Assembly: GCA_937926515.1 (NCBI GenBank)
Contig: CALAZZ010000049.1
Span: forward strand, 1 to 64,000
Direction: 5' to 3'
Length of the DNA: 64,000 bases
From: an uncultured Bacteroidales bacterium
GTDB taxonomy: Bacteria > Bacteroidota > Bacteroidia > Bacteroidales > F082
Below are positions 43,997 to 53,686 of this stretch, piece after piece. The notes under the pieces are model-generated. The model was not told the DNA's origin, searched no databases, and saw only the letters and a program-made list of their open reading frames with translations. How positions within the stretch are numbered: position 1 is the first letter of the stretch; every line of letters starts with the position of its first letter. Both the position numbers and the translations under genes were made by a program.

Positions 43997-45219
43997 CAAA
44001 GGTTGATATTATGTTCCTTAATTTTTCGATACAGGGTGCGTTCTGAAATGCCTAATTCTTTTGCTGCATTTTTACGTTTGCCATTGTGTTTTTCCAACGC
44101 CCTTTTGATCATATCTATTTCTTTTTTTTCAAGCGACAGGTTTTCATCGATCACTTCTGAGGGGTGGAAGCTGCTCTTGTCGTCAGTCATCTGAATCTCA
44201 ATATCCGGAAATGCTTCTTCGATATCATCAATATCTTCCGAATACTGCTTGATCAAATTGGCTTTACTATGTCGTAATGCTGAGTCCGGTTCATTTTTAG
44301 AAATGATCGCTGCCACGGTTTTTTTAAGGTCAAGGATGTCTTTTTTCATATCGAAAAGGACTTTATAAAGCAGGTCCCGCTCCGAGATCCGATCTTCCTC
44401 CGAATCGCTTTTATACAGCACTGGCAGCGAAACGGAAGAATCCTTTGGCAAATATTTGCTCAGAATTTCATCATTTATAAGCTTTTCCTTTTCAATAATT
44501 GAAATTTGCTCGGTTACATTTTTGAGCTGGCGTATATTACCGGGCCAGCGGAAGTTTTCCAGCATTTGCTCTGCATTGGGAGTGAGTTGCAGCGGAGGCA
44601 TGCGGTATTTTTCGGCAAAATCCAGTGCAAACTTTTTGAACAGCATCACGATATCATCTTTGCGACTGCGCAAAGGGGGGATTATGATTGGTACCGTATT
44701 AAGTCTATAGTATAAGTCCTGTCTGAATTTGCCCTTCTCAATGGCTTCAGGTATATTAACATTGGTTGCAGCCACCACGCGCACATCGGTTTTGATAACC
44801 TTGGAAGAGCCCACCTTCAAAAACTCACCTGTCTCCAAAACACGTAGCAGGCGAACCTGGGTTGATATTGGTAGTTCGGCTACTTCATCGAGAAAGATTG
44901 TGCCACCGTCCACCACTTCAAAATAGCCTTTACGGGCTTCATGGGCTCCTGTGAATGAACCCTTTTCGTGTCCAAACAACTCCGAATCGATTGTTCCTTC
45001 AGGTATGGCACCGCAGTTCACGGCAATATAGGGCCCGTGTTTGCGTGCGCTGGACTGGTGAATGATTTTCGGAAAAACTTCCTTACCTGTTCCGCTTTCG
45101 CCGGATATAAGAACGGTTAGATCAGTGGGTGCCACCTGCACGGCCACATGTATAGCACGCTCCAGATAGGGGTCGTGGCCAATTATACCAAATCGTTGTT
45201 TGATTGTTTGAATATCCAT
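43996..45219 (-). CDS. Sigma-54-dependent transcriptional activator without receiver domain
   Basis: A 407-aa bacterial enhancer-binding protein. It starts directly with the AAA+ domain: Walker A GESGTGKE near residue 40, the sigma-54 contact loop as GSFTGA (canonical GAFTGA), and Walker B GTIFLDEVAEL. A linker follows, then a C-terminal Fis-type HTH (KRKNAAKELGISERTLYRKI). There is no N-terminal receiver, GAF or PAS domain, so control must come from its level or a partner. It precedes lptE-TPR-secG, an order I recall from other Bacteroidota. The frame opens at 45252; ATG 45219 is the better start. Confidence 0.9.
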   Translation of the reverse strand: MDIQTIKQRFGIIGHDPYLERAIHVAVQVAPTDLTVLISGESGTGKEVFPKIIHQSSARKHGPYIAVNCGAIPEGTIDSELFGHEKGSFTGAHEARKGYFEVVDGGTIFLDEVAELPISTQVRLLRVLETGEFLKVGSSKVIKTDVRVVAATNVNIPEAIEKGKFRQDLYYRLNTVPIIIPPLRSRKDDIVMLFKKFALDFAEKYRMPPLQLTPNAEQMLENFRWPGNIRQLKNVTEQISIIEKEKLINDEILSKYLPKDSSVSLPVLYKSDSEEDRISERDLLYKVLFDMKKDILDLKKTVAAIISKNEPDSALRHSKANLIKQYSEDIDDIEEAFPDIEIQMTDDKSSFHPSEVIDENLSLEKKEIDMIKRALEKHNGKRKNAAKELGISERTLYRKIKEHNINL

Positions 45220-45267
45220 GATGAAACTTCCCTGTTCTGTAAAATTAATCAATTAATTGAAATGATA

Positions 45268-47730
45268 CTAGCGCAATGTAGCTCCAAACCGCACCTGGAA
45301 TTGCTTCATAATGGTGTCCATCGTTTTGTCAATCACTTTGTCGGTCAAAGTTTTTTCCTGATCTTGTAAAATAAAACTGATGGCGTATGACTTTTTGTCA
45401 TCTGGAATCTTCTCGCCTTCATATACATCAAAGATCATAACCGACTTCAGTAAGTTTGGCACAGCCTCCAGGGCTGCTTTGCGCAATTCACCAAAGGTGA
45501 TCTGCTTGTCTATCACCAGGGCCAGGTCTCGGCGTACTGCAGGGAATTTAGCAACCGGTGTGAATAAAATGGTGCGCCCGCGGATCAATTTCATCAGCCG
45601 GTCCCACTTCAGATGTGCATAATACACGGGTTTTTTCAGGTCGAAGAAATTCAATAAGTCACGATGCAACTTTCCACCGGTGACCAACACATCTGAGCCT
45701 TTTTCGTAGGCTAGACCATATTCAAAGGGTGCTTGCTTGATTTCGCTCACTGACAACTCATCTTCATTGATATTCAAGCCTTTGAAGACAATATTTATTG
45801 AGGCCTTCAGGTCATAAAAATCCACAGGATCAGTATTCCTGTTCCAGATTTCTGAATGTCTGCTACCCATAATGAATAGGTCAAGATGTTTTTCTTCGTA
45901 ATAAGCTGCGAGTGTATCTGAGCGGTTTATTTTCCCTTCATCATATCGATATACATTGCCAAACTCATAAAACTTCAAGTCGAAATTCTTCCTGTTTTGG
46001 TTATAGGCCATACTTTCGAGTCCCCCAAATAACAAACTCTGACGCATTACATTAAGATCGCTGCTGAGGGGATTGATAATAGTGACATTGTGGCTATCAT
46101 CAAGAAAATCAAACTTCTGGCTATACAATGAGCGTGTGAGTGAATTGTTCATTATTTCAAAGAAACCATTTGCTGTAAGCTTTTCTGAGATAATATGCTG
46201 AAATTTCTCAGCATCCTGATCCTCCCCTGTCGTAATGGAAGTATTTAGCTTCTCAGGTATGTTTATATTGTCATAACCATAGATACGGAGCACTTCTTCC
46301 ACCACATCTGCCGGGCGCGTAACATCGGTCTTGAATGGTGGAATTTGCAGATCGAACCCGCTTGCATCTTTTCCCAAGGTGTCAATTTGAAGGTCATTGA
46401 GTATGTTTTGAACCTGTTCTGCCGGAATCGGCTGGCCTGTGAGTTTGGTTAAGTAACTGAGATCAAGCCTGACATCATATGGTTTAACGGGGATTGGGTA
46501 TACGTCCTTGATATCAGATGAAATTGTTCCACCTGCCAGTTCTTTCATTAACATGGCAGCACGTTTAAGCGCATAAACTGTAATGTCGGGGTCAGAGCCA
46601 CGTTCAAAACGGAAAGAAGCATCGGTCTGCAATCCATGGTTTTTGCTTGTGCGACGAATGTTTTTGGCATTAAAACAAGCACTTTCGAGAAAAATAGCTG
46701 TGGTTTTTTCCGTCACACCAGACTTAAGGCCTCCAAATACGCCACCTATACACATTGGTTCTTCAGCATTGCAAATCATGAGGTCGTCAGCACTTAATTT
46801 ACGTTCAACCTCATCGAGAGTAACAAATGGGGTTTTGTTTGGTAATTTTTTAACAATCACCTTATTGCCCGCTACTTCTTCCGCATCAAAAGCATGCAAA
46901 GGCTGTCCTGTTTCGAATAGGACAAAGTTTGTGATATCAACAATGTTGTTGATGGGACGCACTCCAATAGCGTTGAGCTTGTTTTTAAGCCAGTCAGGTG
47001 ATGGTTCAATTTTCAATCCGGAAAGGGTAAGCCCTGAATAACGCGGACAAGCCTGGAGGTCTTCAACAATTACATCAATATCGAGGTCTTTATTATCAAT
47101 TTCAAAATCAGCCACTGAAGGCAGGTTAAGCTTACAATTTCTGCGACCCTCGATATGGTTGACTGCAGCCGCCAGGTCGCGTGCAACGCCAATATGTGAG
47201 GTGGCATCAGTGCGGTTAGGTGTCAGTCCGATCTCAAAAATGGTGTCTTTCTCAACTTTGAAGTAAGATGAAGCTTTCTTCCCGATTGGGGTATCATCGG
47301 GAAGCACCATAATGCCATCATGGGAGTTGCCAAGTCCAAGCTCATCTTCGGCACATATCATACCTTCCGAGGCTTCACCTCTGATCCTGGTTTTTTTGAT
47401 TTCAAAGCTTTTCTCGCCCTGATGAAGTATGGTGCCAATTGTGGCAACCAGTACCTTTTGGCCTGTGGCAACATTGGGAGCGCCGCAAACAATAGATAGC
47501 GGTATGCCATTTCCAATATCAACTTTTGTAAGGCTAAGTTTATCAGCATTGGGATGTTTTTTGCATTCTAAAACCTTTCCGATCACTACCCCTTTCAAAC
47601 CTCCTTTTATTGATTCGAAATCATATATATCCTCCACTTCCAGTCCTGTAGCTGTGAGGATGGATGCAACTCTTTTCGGGTCCAAATCGATATTGAGGTA
47701 TTCTTTCAGCCAATTATAGGAAATTTTCAT
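45268..47730 (-). CDS. pheT: Phenylalanine-tRNA ligase beta subunit
   Basis: An 820-aa PheT, full length, forming the alpha2-beta2 enzyme that charges tRNA-Phe. The N-terminus MKISYNWLKEYLNIDLD is typical. An EMAP/tRNA-binding domain (about 40-150), B3/4 editing domain (about 215-390), B5 domain (about 405-475), catalytic-like core (about 490-690) and C-terminal anticodon-binding FDX-ACB domain (FTPVAKFPAVRRDLALVID onward) follow in the usual order. pheS is not in the window. The next gene on the strand is 48 bp away. Confidence 0.97.
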   Translation of the reverse strand: MKISYNWLKEYLNIDLDPKRVASILTATGLEVEDIYDFESIKGGLKGVVIGKVLECKKHPNADKLSLTKVDIGNGIPLSIVCGAPNVATGQKVLVATIGTILHQGEKSFEIKKTRIRGEASEGMICAEDELGLGNSHDGIMVLPDDTPIGKKASSYFKVEKDTIFEIGLTPNRTDATSHIGVARDLAAAVNHIEGRRNCKLNLPSVADFEIDNKDLDIDVIVEDLQACPRYSGLTLSGLKIEPSPDWLKNKLNAIGVRPINNIVDITNFVLFETGQPLHAFDAEEVAGNKVIVKKLPNKTPFVTLDEVERKLSADDLMICNAEEPMCIGGVFGGLKSGVTEKTTAIFLESACFNAKNIRRTSKNHGLQTDASFRFERGSDPDITVYALKRAAMLMKELAGGTISSDIKDVYPIPVKPYDVRLDLSYLTKLTGQPIPAEQVQNILNDLQIDTLGKDASGFDLQIPPFKTDVTRPADVVEEVLRIYGYDNINIPEKLNTSITTGEDQDAEKFQHIISEKLTANGFFEIMNNSLTRSLYSQKFDFLDDSHNVTIINPLSSDLNVMRQSLLFGGLESMAYNQNRKNFDLKFYEFGNVYRYDEGKINRSDTLAAYYEEKHLDLFIMGSRHSEIWNRNTDPVDFYDLKASINIVFKGLNINEDELSVSEIKQAPFEYGLAYEKGSDVLVTGGKLHRDLLNFFDLKKPVYYAHLKWDRLMKLIRGRTILFTPVAKFPAVRRDLALVIDKQITFGELRKAALEAVPNLLKSVMIFDVYEGEKIPDDKKSYAISFILQDQEKTLTDKVIDKTMDTIMKQFQVRFGATLR

Positions 47731-48039
47731 AAGATTTACAGCACTTTGTAATTAGCCTGCAAAATTATGGATAAAATGTCAAACTGTCATGTATTGATTT
47801 AAGCCAGTTGTGAGGTATATTTTATCTTGATTCGCTGTTCACCATTCAATTTTGATATCGGTAATGCGGATCTTCTCCATAGAAAGCCATGCATCAGGTA
47901 GTACAGACCTGTTCGCAACTTCAACAAGGGAGGCTCAATGGGCAACCGGATCAGAAATTACAATAAAAAGTGTTTGCAATCTTCTCCGGAACATCAATTT
48001 ATAATTGAGTCTCAACTCCACTGAAAAGTTATGAATGCC
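47731..48039. other. Intergenic region upstream of pheT
   Basis: About 309 bp. A -7-like TAATTTTG on the minus strand (47760-47767) lies 30 bp before the pheT ATG. The rest shows no RNA gene, repeat or credible open frame. Confidence 0.4.
47760..47767 (-). promoter_or_regulatory. Putative -7 element of pheT
   Basis: TAATTTTG on the minus strand, matching TAnnTTTG. A TTTG lies 12 nt upstream, shorter than the usual ~19-nt spacing, so support is partial. Confidence 0.4.
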
Positions 48040-49182
48040 TTATCTATTAAGTAGCTCCCTTGAAATTACAATCTTTTGTATTTCAGAGGTACCTTCATAG
48101 ATCTGGGTCAGTTTTGCTTCCCGCATCAGCCGTTCTACATGATATTCTTTAACATAGCCATAACCTCCATGAATCTGTACAGCCTCTGTTGTTACTTCCA
48201 TGGCAATGTCAGCAGCATATTGTTTAGCCATAGCGCTGGCATAACCGTAAGGCTTCCCCTGATCCTTGAGCCATGCAGCCCTAAGGCAAAGATTGCGGGC
48301 ATTTTCCACTTTCACCGCCATATCAGCCAGTTTAAAAGCAATAACCTGGTGATTGGCAATTTCTGTGCCGAAGGCTTTTCTTTCCTTGGCATAGGCAATT
48401 GAGCGTTCTAGTGCCCCGGAGGCAAGGCCCAGCGCCTGTGAGGCAATACCGATACGACCCCCTTCGAGTGTTTTCATGGCAAATTTGAATCCGAAGCCAT
48501 CCTCGCCAAGCCGGTGTTCCTTTGGCACCTTTACATCGTTAAACATCACGGAGTGGGTATCTGAACTGCGCATACCCATTTTGTCCTCATGAGGTCCCAA
48601 GGTAATACCCGGACTGTTTTTCTCAACGATAAAGGCATTGATGCCGCGGTGTTTTTTCTCGGGATGTGTTTGGGCGATCACCAAATATATTGAAGCACAG
48701 TTGGCATTTGTGATCCAGTTTTTTGTTCCATTGATCAGATAATGGTCACCCATATCAACAGCTGTAGTGCGTTGACTGGTGGCATCAGAACCTGCTTCAG
48801 GCTCGGAAAGTAAGAAGGCACCCAATTTCTGGCCACTGGCGAGAGGAACAAGATATTTTTGCTTTTGATCCTCGGTGCCAAAGGCTTCAATTCCGTAACA
48901 CACCAGTGAATTATTTACCGAAACAATCACACTTACCGAAGCATCAACCTTCGAAAGTTCCTCCATGGCCAATACATAGGATATCGTATCCATGCCTCCG
49001 CCTCCATATTGAGGATCTGTCATCATTCCCATAAACCCGAGGTCAACAAGGTTCTTAACATGATGGTCAGGAAATTCAGCTTTGGTGTCGCGTTCAATAA
49101 CATCCTTAATGAGTTCGCGTTGAGCGTAGTCACGCGCAGCTTGCTGGATCATTAGCTGCTCTTCGGTAAATTCAAAATTCAT
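48040..49182 (-). CDS. Acyl-CoA dehydrogenase
   Basis: A 380-aa FAD-dependent acyl-CoA dehydrogenase of the short/medium-chain type. It has the FAD/substrate motifs LLSEPEAGSDA and GTKNWITN, and the C-terminal IYEGTSEIQK whose Glu is the likely catalytic base. It oxidises an acyl-CoA to the 2-enoyl-CoA with electrons passed to ETF. Chain-length preference cannot be read reliably. It is the last of a same-strand run of acyl-CoA genes from 54463 down, suggesting beta-oxidation. Confidence 0.93.
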   Translation of the reverse strand: MNFEFTEEQLMIQQAARDYAQRELIKDVIERDTKAEFPDHHVKNLVDLGFMGMMTDPQYGGGGMDTISYVLAMEELSKVDASVSVIVSVNNSLVCYGIEAFGTEDQKQKYLVPLASGQKLGAFLLSEPEAGSDATSQRTTAVDMGDHYLINGTKNWITNANCASIYLVIAQTHPEKKHRGINAFIVEKNSPGITLGPHEDKMGMRSSDTHSVMFNDVKVPKEHRLGEDGFGFKFAMKTLEGGRIGIASQALGLASGALERSIAYAKERKAFGTEIANHQVIAFKLADMAVKVENARNLCLRAAWLKDQGKPYGYASAMAKQYAADIAMEVTTEAVQIHGGYGYVKEYHVERLMREAKLTQIYEGTSEIQKIVISRELLNR

Positions 49183-49283
49183 GAGGCATTATTTTTGGTT
49201 TGTAACAAATATTTAAGAAAGATAACAAATATATGTATAAAACAGTATACATTAGTATGGTGTGATTAATCGCTAAACCAGGC

Positions 49284-50231
49284 TTATTCTATCATCTTGT
49301 TATTTAATTCATTAAGGCTTGAATTATATTCTTCTACCAATTCCTTTACAATCAATGCGGCCGGTTTCAATTGGTCAATCAGAGCGGCCACCTGGCCAAT
49401 TTCGAGTTCTCCTTCATCAAGGTCACCTTCGAACATGCCCTTTTTTGCCCTTCCTCGACCCAGTAAGCGGACCAAATATTCTTTTCCTGCACCTGAGAGC
49501 TCAGCCTGTCGAACCTGTTCAAAAAATTTATTCTTGATCATTCTAACAGGTACCACTTGTTTTAGCGTTAATTGGGTAGCTCCATCACCGGAATCAATAA
49601 TGCTCTTTTTAAAGGCGGGATGCGCTGATGACTCTTCAGAAGCAGCAAAGCGTGAACCCACCTGAACACCCTCGGCGCCCAGTGCCATGGCAGCAAGCAT
49701 TTGTCTTCCTGTTGCTATTCCACCCGCGGCAATCAGCGGAAGATTAACTGTTTTCCGTATAAGCGGTATAAGCGTCATGGTGGTGGTCTCTTCCATTCCA
49801 TTATGTCCTCCTGCTTCAAAGCCTTCTGCTACAATGGCATCCACTCCGGCATCAGCAGCTTTAACTGCAAATTTTTGATTTGCAATTACATGCACAACCT
49901 TAACATGTTCTTTTTTTAGGATGGAGGTATATTTTGCCGGATTCCCGGCTGAAGTAAACACAACAGGAACTTTCTCGCGGAGGATGATCTGTATTAACTC
50001 ATCGGTTTGGGGATACAACAATGGCACATTCACCCCAAAAGGTTTGTTTGTGTTATTTTTGATTTTCGAAATATGAAGCTCGAGTACTTCAGGATACATG
50101 GATCCTGCTCCGATTAGTCCTAGTCCACCTGCATTGCTAACTGCCGAAGCGAGTTTCCATCCACTGCACCAAATCATCCCGGCCTGAATAATGGGATAGC
50201 GGATGTTAAAAAGAGTGTTTACCCGATTCAT
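49284..50231 (-). CDS. Nitronate monooxygenase / FabK-like flavoprotein
   Basis: A 315-aa TIM-barrel flavoprotein of the 2-nitropropane dioxygenase family. Motifs EGFEAGGHNG, LPLIAAGGIATGRQM and ALGAEGVQVGSRF are shared by nitronate monooxygenases and the enoyl-ACP reductase FabK. The segment TTTMTLIPLI and the C-terminal LEIGQVAALI lean toward FabK-like members. It may detoxify nitronates or reduce a 2-enoyl thioester; the context of acyl-CoA enzymes fits either weakly. ATG 50231 is clear, and elbB lies 54 bp upstream on the same strand. Confidence 0.8.
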   Translation of the reverse strand: MNRVNTLFNIRYPIIQAGMIWCSGWKLASAVSNAGGLGLIGAGSMYPEVLELHISKIKNNTNKPFGVNVPLLYPQTDELIQIILREKVPVVFTSAGNPAKYTSILKKEHVKVVHVIANQKFAVKAADAGVDAIVAEGFEAGGHNGMEETTTMTLIPLIRKTVNLPLIAAGGIATGRQMLAAMALGAEGVQVGSRFAASEESSAHPAFKKSIIDSGDGATQLTLKQVVPVRMIKNKFFEQVRQAELSGAGKEYLVRLLGRGRAKKGMFEGDLDEGELEIGQVAALIDQLKPAALIVKELVEEYNSSLNELNNKMIE

Positions 50232-50285
50232 GAAAAACGTGGTGTGTATATCTTCAACACATCTCAGGTGTTGAATAATAAATAA

Positions 50286-50945
50286 TTAATCCTCATTTTT
50301 CATTTCCTTCATCATGGCGTCAACAATGTTGTAGGCGCCATCCCATATATCCTCAATGCTGGCGTCGAGCATATAACAGGGTGTGGTGAACACATGATTT
50401 TCTTCATCAAAAACCACATCACCATGATCCGTTTCGATATGCGTTCCGCCCATGGCTTCGATAGCCTGGATGGTACCTTCATCTTGCCCAATGGTTACAT
50501 TTACATTGCCCAGAACTTTAGCTACAAATGTAGGTGAGATACACATAGCACCAATGGGTTTTTTGCTGGCATGTGCGTTCCGGATGGCCAACTCCACTTC
50601 TTTATTTACCATTGCTTTAGGGCCATCAAAAGCAACTGTTGACAGGTTTTTGGCAGCACCAAAACCACCCGGGAAAAGTAAGGCATCAAAATCAGCTGCC
50701 TTGTATTCAGACAAGGGCTTGATTTTGCCACGCGCAATACGAGCCGATTCAACAAGCACATTACGTTTTTCCGGCATTTCTTCACCGGTGAGGTGATTGA
50801 TCACATGATGCTGTTCTATGTCAGGAGCAAAACACTGATAGTCAGCACCTGCTTGCTTGATCGCCAATAAAGCCAGGGTAGCTTCATGAATTTCAGACCC
50901 ATCATAAACACCACACCCGGCTAACACAACTGCAAACTTCTTCAT
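50286..50945 (-). CDS. elbB: ElbB-type DJ-1/PfpI family glyoxalase-like protein
   Basis: A 219-aa member of the DJ-1/PfpI superfamily matching ElbB (formerly sigma cross-reacting protein 27A), annotated as isoprenoid biosynthesis glyoxalase. Typical segments are VVLAGCGVYDGSEIHEATL at the start and IGAMCISPTFVAKVLG with the nucleophile-elbow Cys. ElbB of E. coli has weak glyoxalase activity; its physiological role is unclear. It sits between the thiolase and the FabK-like gene on the same strand. Confidence 0.88.
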   Translation of the reverse strand: MKKFAVVLAGCGVYDGSEIHEATLALLAIKQAGADYQCFAPDIEQHHVINHLTGEEMPEKRNVLVESARIARGKIKPLSEYKAADFDALLFPGGFGAAKNLSTVAFDGPKAMVNKEVELAIRNAHASKKPIGAMCISPTFVAKVLGNVNVTIGQDEGTIQAIEAMGGTHIETDHGDVVFDEENHVFTTPCYMLDASIEDIWDGAYNIVDAMMKEMKNED

Positions 50946-51025
50946 CTTAAAATAGATTTTCTTGGTTTAAAACACTTATTTTCTATTCCTTACAGCTTTT
51001 CAAATCCTGTAAGGACTCTATGTAG

Positions 51026-52270
51026 TTACCCGCGCTTGTAAACAATGGCAACTACAGTCACATCATCGCCTCCCATATTAATGGAAAGCCCGTAAGGACG
51101 ATCTGCTGGTATATTTATCTGTGCATCACCGGCTTTACCGGTTAGCTGTTGCCATAATGTAACCGCCTGGTGCACCCCTGTGGCACCGGTTGGGTGGCCC
51201 CAGCCGATTAAGCCTCCAGTTGTGTTCATGGGCATTTTCCCATTCCGAGAGGTGTTGCCTTCAGCCACATATTCAGCACCTTTGCCGGGGGCAGCCAAAC
51301 CGAGAGCTTCAACTGCAAGTATTCCAGCGATGCTAAAGCAGTCATGTGTTTCAACTGTCCCTATCTGATCAATAGTTACACCTGCCATCTCCATAGCCCT
51401 TTTGGCTGCTGTCTTGATGGTGGTAAGTTCAACAGGATTTGGTGGTTCGTTTACTATATTTCTGGTAAGTTGTGCCCACCCCACAACCTCGACCGCGTCT
51501 TTTTTATCTATGTCCATTCGTTGCAGGCCTTCTTCCGAAGTCACAACAATTCCGCTGGCGCCATCTGATACCTTTGAACAATCAAGCACATTCAAATGAT
51601 CTACGAAGGCCTTGCCATTAGGAGTCATTTTGTGGTAGAGGCCTTCCAAGTCCGGTATAGTGTTGTGGTATTCCTGCGCTGTAGGGTCAAGTCGGGCATT
51701 CTCAATGGCATTCACAAACCATCGGCACATACCTTTACGAGCGTATTCATGCCCATATTTTTCATAATACACTCCCGCACGGTCAGAAAACTGACCCGGA
51801 AAGAAGTAGGCGTGGCCATGCTTCCGTTTATCATAATATCCGGCACCCGCAAGAATATCGGCTCCATAAATTGCCTTTACGGTATTTTGCACTTCAACAC
51901 CAATTGAAAGCACTGTATCAGCCGTTTCGGCAAGTATAGATCTTATACCGGTGATCAGCGACAGGCCACCTGACCCACAGGCCCCTTCAACACCCAGGGA
52001 TGGTTTAAACTCCAGTTGGGGATCAATGGCGCCAGCAAACCCGCCCAGGTGGGCTTGTTTGTTGAATCGTGCCGACATAAAATTACCGATCACTGATTCA
52101 TCGACTTTGTCAGCTCCTCCGGCCTGCTTCAAAACACCCTGGCCTGCCTCTTTGATATAGTATTCCAGGCCTGGCCTTTCTTTTTTTGGATTAAACTCTT
52201 TACGTCCGGTACCCATCGAAATGGTATTGTAACCGGCGGTCATATATACTTTTCTTCTCATGTTTTTCAT
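51026..52270 (-). CDS. Thiolase family acetyl-CoA acyltransferase
   Basis: About 414 aa, of the SCP2/acetyl-CoA acetyltransferase type. The nucleophilic Cys is in VEGACGSGG near residue 95, His in VETHDCFSIA, and the C-terminal IGWGHPTGATG bears the second catalytic His. It cleaves 3-ketoacyl-CoA with CoA, or condenses acetyl-CoA. Start: ATG 52270 or 52261. It lies 10 bp downstream of the 3-hydroxyacyl-CoA dehydrogenase gene, so the two are one operon. Confidence 0.9.
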   Translation of the reverse strand: MKNMRRKVYMTAGYNTISMGTGRKEFNPKKERPGLEYYIKEAGQGVLKQAGGADKVDESVIGNFMSARFNKQAHLGGFAGAIDPQLEFKPSLGVEGACGSGGLSLITGIRSILAETADTVLSIGVEVQNTVKAIYGADILAGAGYYDKRKHGHAYFFPGQFSDRAGVYYEKYGHEYARKGMCRWFVNAIENARLDPTAQEYHNTIPDLEGLYHKMTPNGKAFVDHLNVLDCSKVSDGASGIVVTSEEGLQRMDIDKKDAVEVVGWAQLTRNIVNEPPNPVELTTIKTAAKRAMEMAGVTIDQIGTVETHDCFSIAGILAVEALGLAAPGKGAEYVAEGNTSRNGKMPMNTTGGLIGWGHPTGATGVHQAVTLWQQLTGKAGDAQINIPADRPYGLSINMGGDDVTVVAIVYKRG

Positions 52271-52280
52271 GGCACTTGTT

Positions 52281-53618
52281 TTATGCAAAATAATTGTTGA
52301 TTGGTCCGTAGGCATGGAAAAAGCCTGTAAGCATCACCGTATTCACATCATTTTCATTATGTGCCACTTGATCACTCACGAGCTTCCTGCCAATGTCATT
52401 CGAATTTTTTCCATAGTTAATGGCAAGCTTGGCACCCAGGCTGTCCATACCTTTCATTTCGGCAAAATAGGGGGCGAAATGCCCATCGGTATCTTTAATG
52501 CGGACAGCTGCTTTCCAGGGCTGATAGGAGGCAGGTAAGGCTCCGAGCACCTCATCACATTGGGCAGCAAAACTGTCAACATCTACATAAGCTTGCTTGT
52601 CAGGATCATAAACGCCGATCACTGCACCTCTATCATACTTAAGGAACCCGTCTTTTTGTGCTCCGCTTGACAGTTGACCGCCTTTGACGCCCAACTTCAT
52701 CATCTTATCAAGCAAACTGCTATGGAGCTCTTCGTCCTTCAAGAAAGGGTTCATTACGTTCATGATAAACTGAACCACATCAATACCGACATAGTCAATA
52801 AGCTGAAATATGCCCATTGGCCTGACTAAAAACTCCTGGCTAACTTTGTTAACCATATAAACTGCTTCCACAAAAGGTCGTTCCCCGGCCAGCTCTTCAG
52901 CCTGTTTAATTCCATAAAGTGCATCGCGCATAAAGTGGCCGTTACCTATGAAACCGGCAAAATCATTACTGGGGACAACTACTTTGCGAAGTGCTTTGGC
53001 ATAATTGAGCGCAAACTGCTTAACTTCATTATCAGTAGTATCTGTGACTATTAACTCCACAAGACGTTGAACTGCAGGAGGGTTGTAGAAATGAAAACCC
53101 AGTATGCGGCTTTTGAGCCCGGCTTCGTCCTCCAGAATGTGTATTGGAACTGAGGAGGTGTTGGTAAAATACCATGACTTGTTTTCGTTATGCTGGTCAA
53201 TCTGCCTGAACAACTTCACCTTCAGATCCTTATTTTCACTCACCGCCTCAAAAATTAGGCTGGATTTGTAGGCCACCTCCAATGCTGTGGTTGGCCTTAC
53301 GAGTGCCAAAACATCATTTACATACTGGTTTATGATATCATAATTCTCGATCAGATCATCACGGTCAGCATAAAGCTGCCTGAGCATGACCGCTTTTTTT
53401 TCGGCCATCTTGGTCACTTGTGTGTGCAAGTATCCAAACAATCCACTGAGTGCTTCATTGGACAGGTCAATGGCGTTCAACACAAAAGTTTTTCCTTTGT
53501 TTTCAGGTTTCAGGCTCAGATCAGCCATTTCGACTGCAGTCAGCAGCAGTATGCCACTTCCCATTTTTCCGGCAGCGCCAAGCACCGAAACGTGTTGTAA
53601 TCTTTGGTCGTAGTTCAT
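52281..53618 (-). CDS. 3-hydroxyacyl-CoA dehydrogenase
   Basis: A 445-aa NAD-dependent dehydrogenase. The Rossmann motif VLGAAGKMGSG is at residue 13, and ILGFHFYNPPAVQRLVELI carries the catalytic His. The all-alpha C-terminal domain is extended relative to the ~290-aa stand-alone enzyme. There is no hydratase half, which is instead the separate gene at 53687-54463. It oxidises 3-hydroxyacyl-CoA in beta-oxidation or butyrate-type metabolism. It lies between the enoyl-CoA hydratase and thiolase genes on the same strand. Confidence 0.9.
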   Translation of the reverse strand: MNYDQRLQHVSVLGAAGKMGSGILLLTAVEMADLSLKPENKGKTFVLNAIDLSNEALSGLFGYLHTQVTKMAEKKAVMLRQLYADRDDLIENYDIINQYVNDVLALVRPTTALEVAYKSSLIFEAVSENKDLKVKLFRQIDQHNENKSWYFTNTSSVPIHILEDEAGLKSRILGFHFYNPPAVQRLVELIVTDTTDNEVKQFALNYAKALRKVVVPSNDFAGFIGNGHFMRDALYGIKQAEELAGERPFVEAVYMVNKVSQEFLVRPMGIFQLIDYVGIDVVQFIMNVMNPFLKDEELHSSLLDKMMKLGVKGGQLSSGAQKDGFLKYDRGAVIGVYDPDKQAYVDVDSFAAQCDEVLGALPASYQPWKAAVRIKDTDGHFAPYFAEMKGMDSLGAKLAINYGKNSNDIGRKLVSDQVAHNENDVNTVMLTGFFHAYGPINNYFA

Positions 53619-53686
53619 ATATGTTTAGGTTTGAATTTGAGTTTTGATGATGGAGTCAGCAGTATGCTATGCCGATACTTCTTTTA

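Noticed and set aside
50253..50275. Hairpin between elbB and the FabK-like gene as a terminator
   Set aside because: An 8-bp stem is present (TTCAACAC/GTGTTGAA) but no T-run follows on the transcribed strand.
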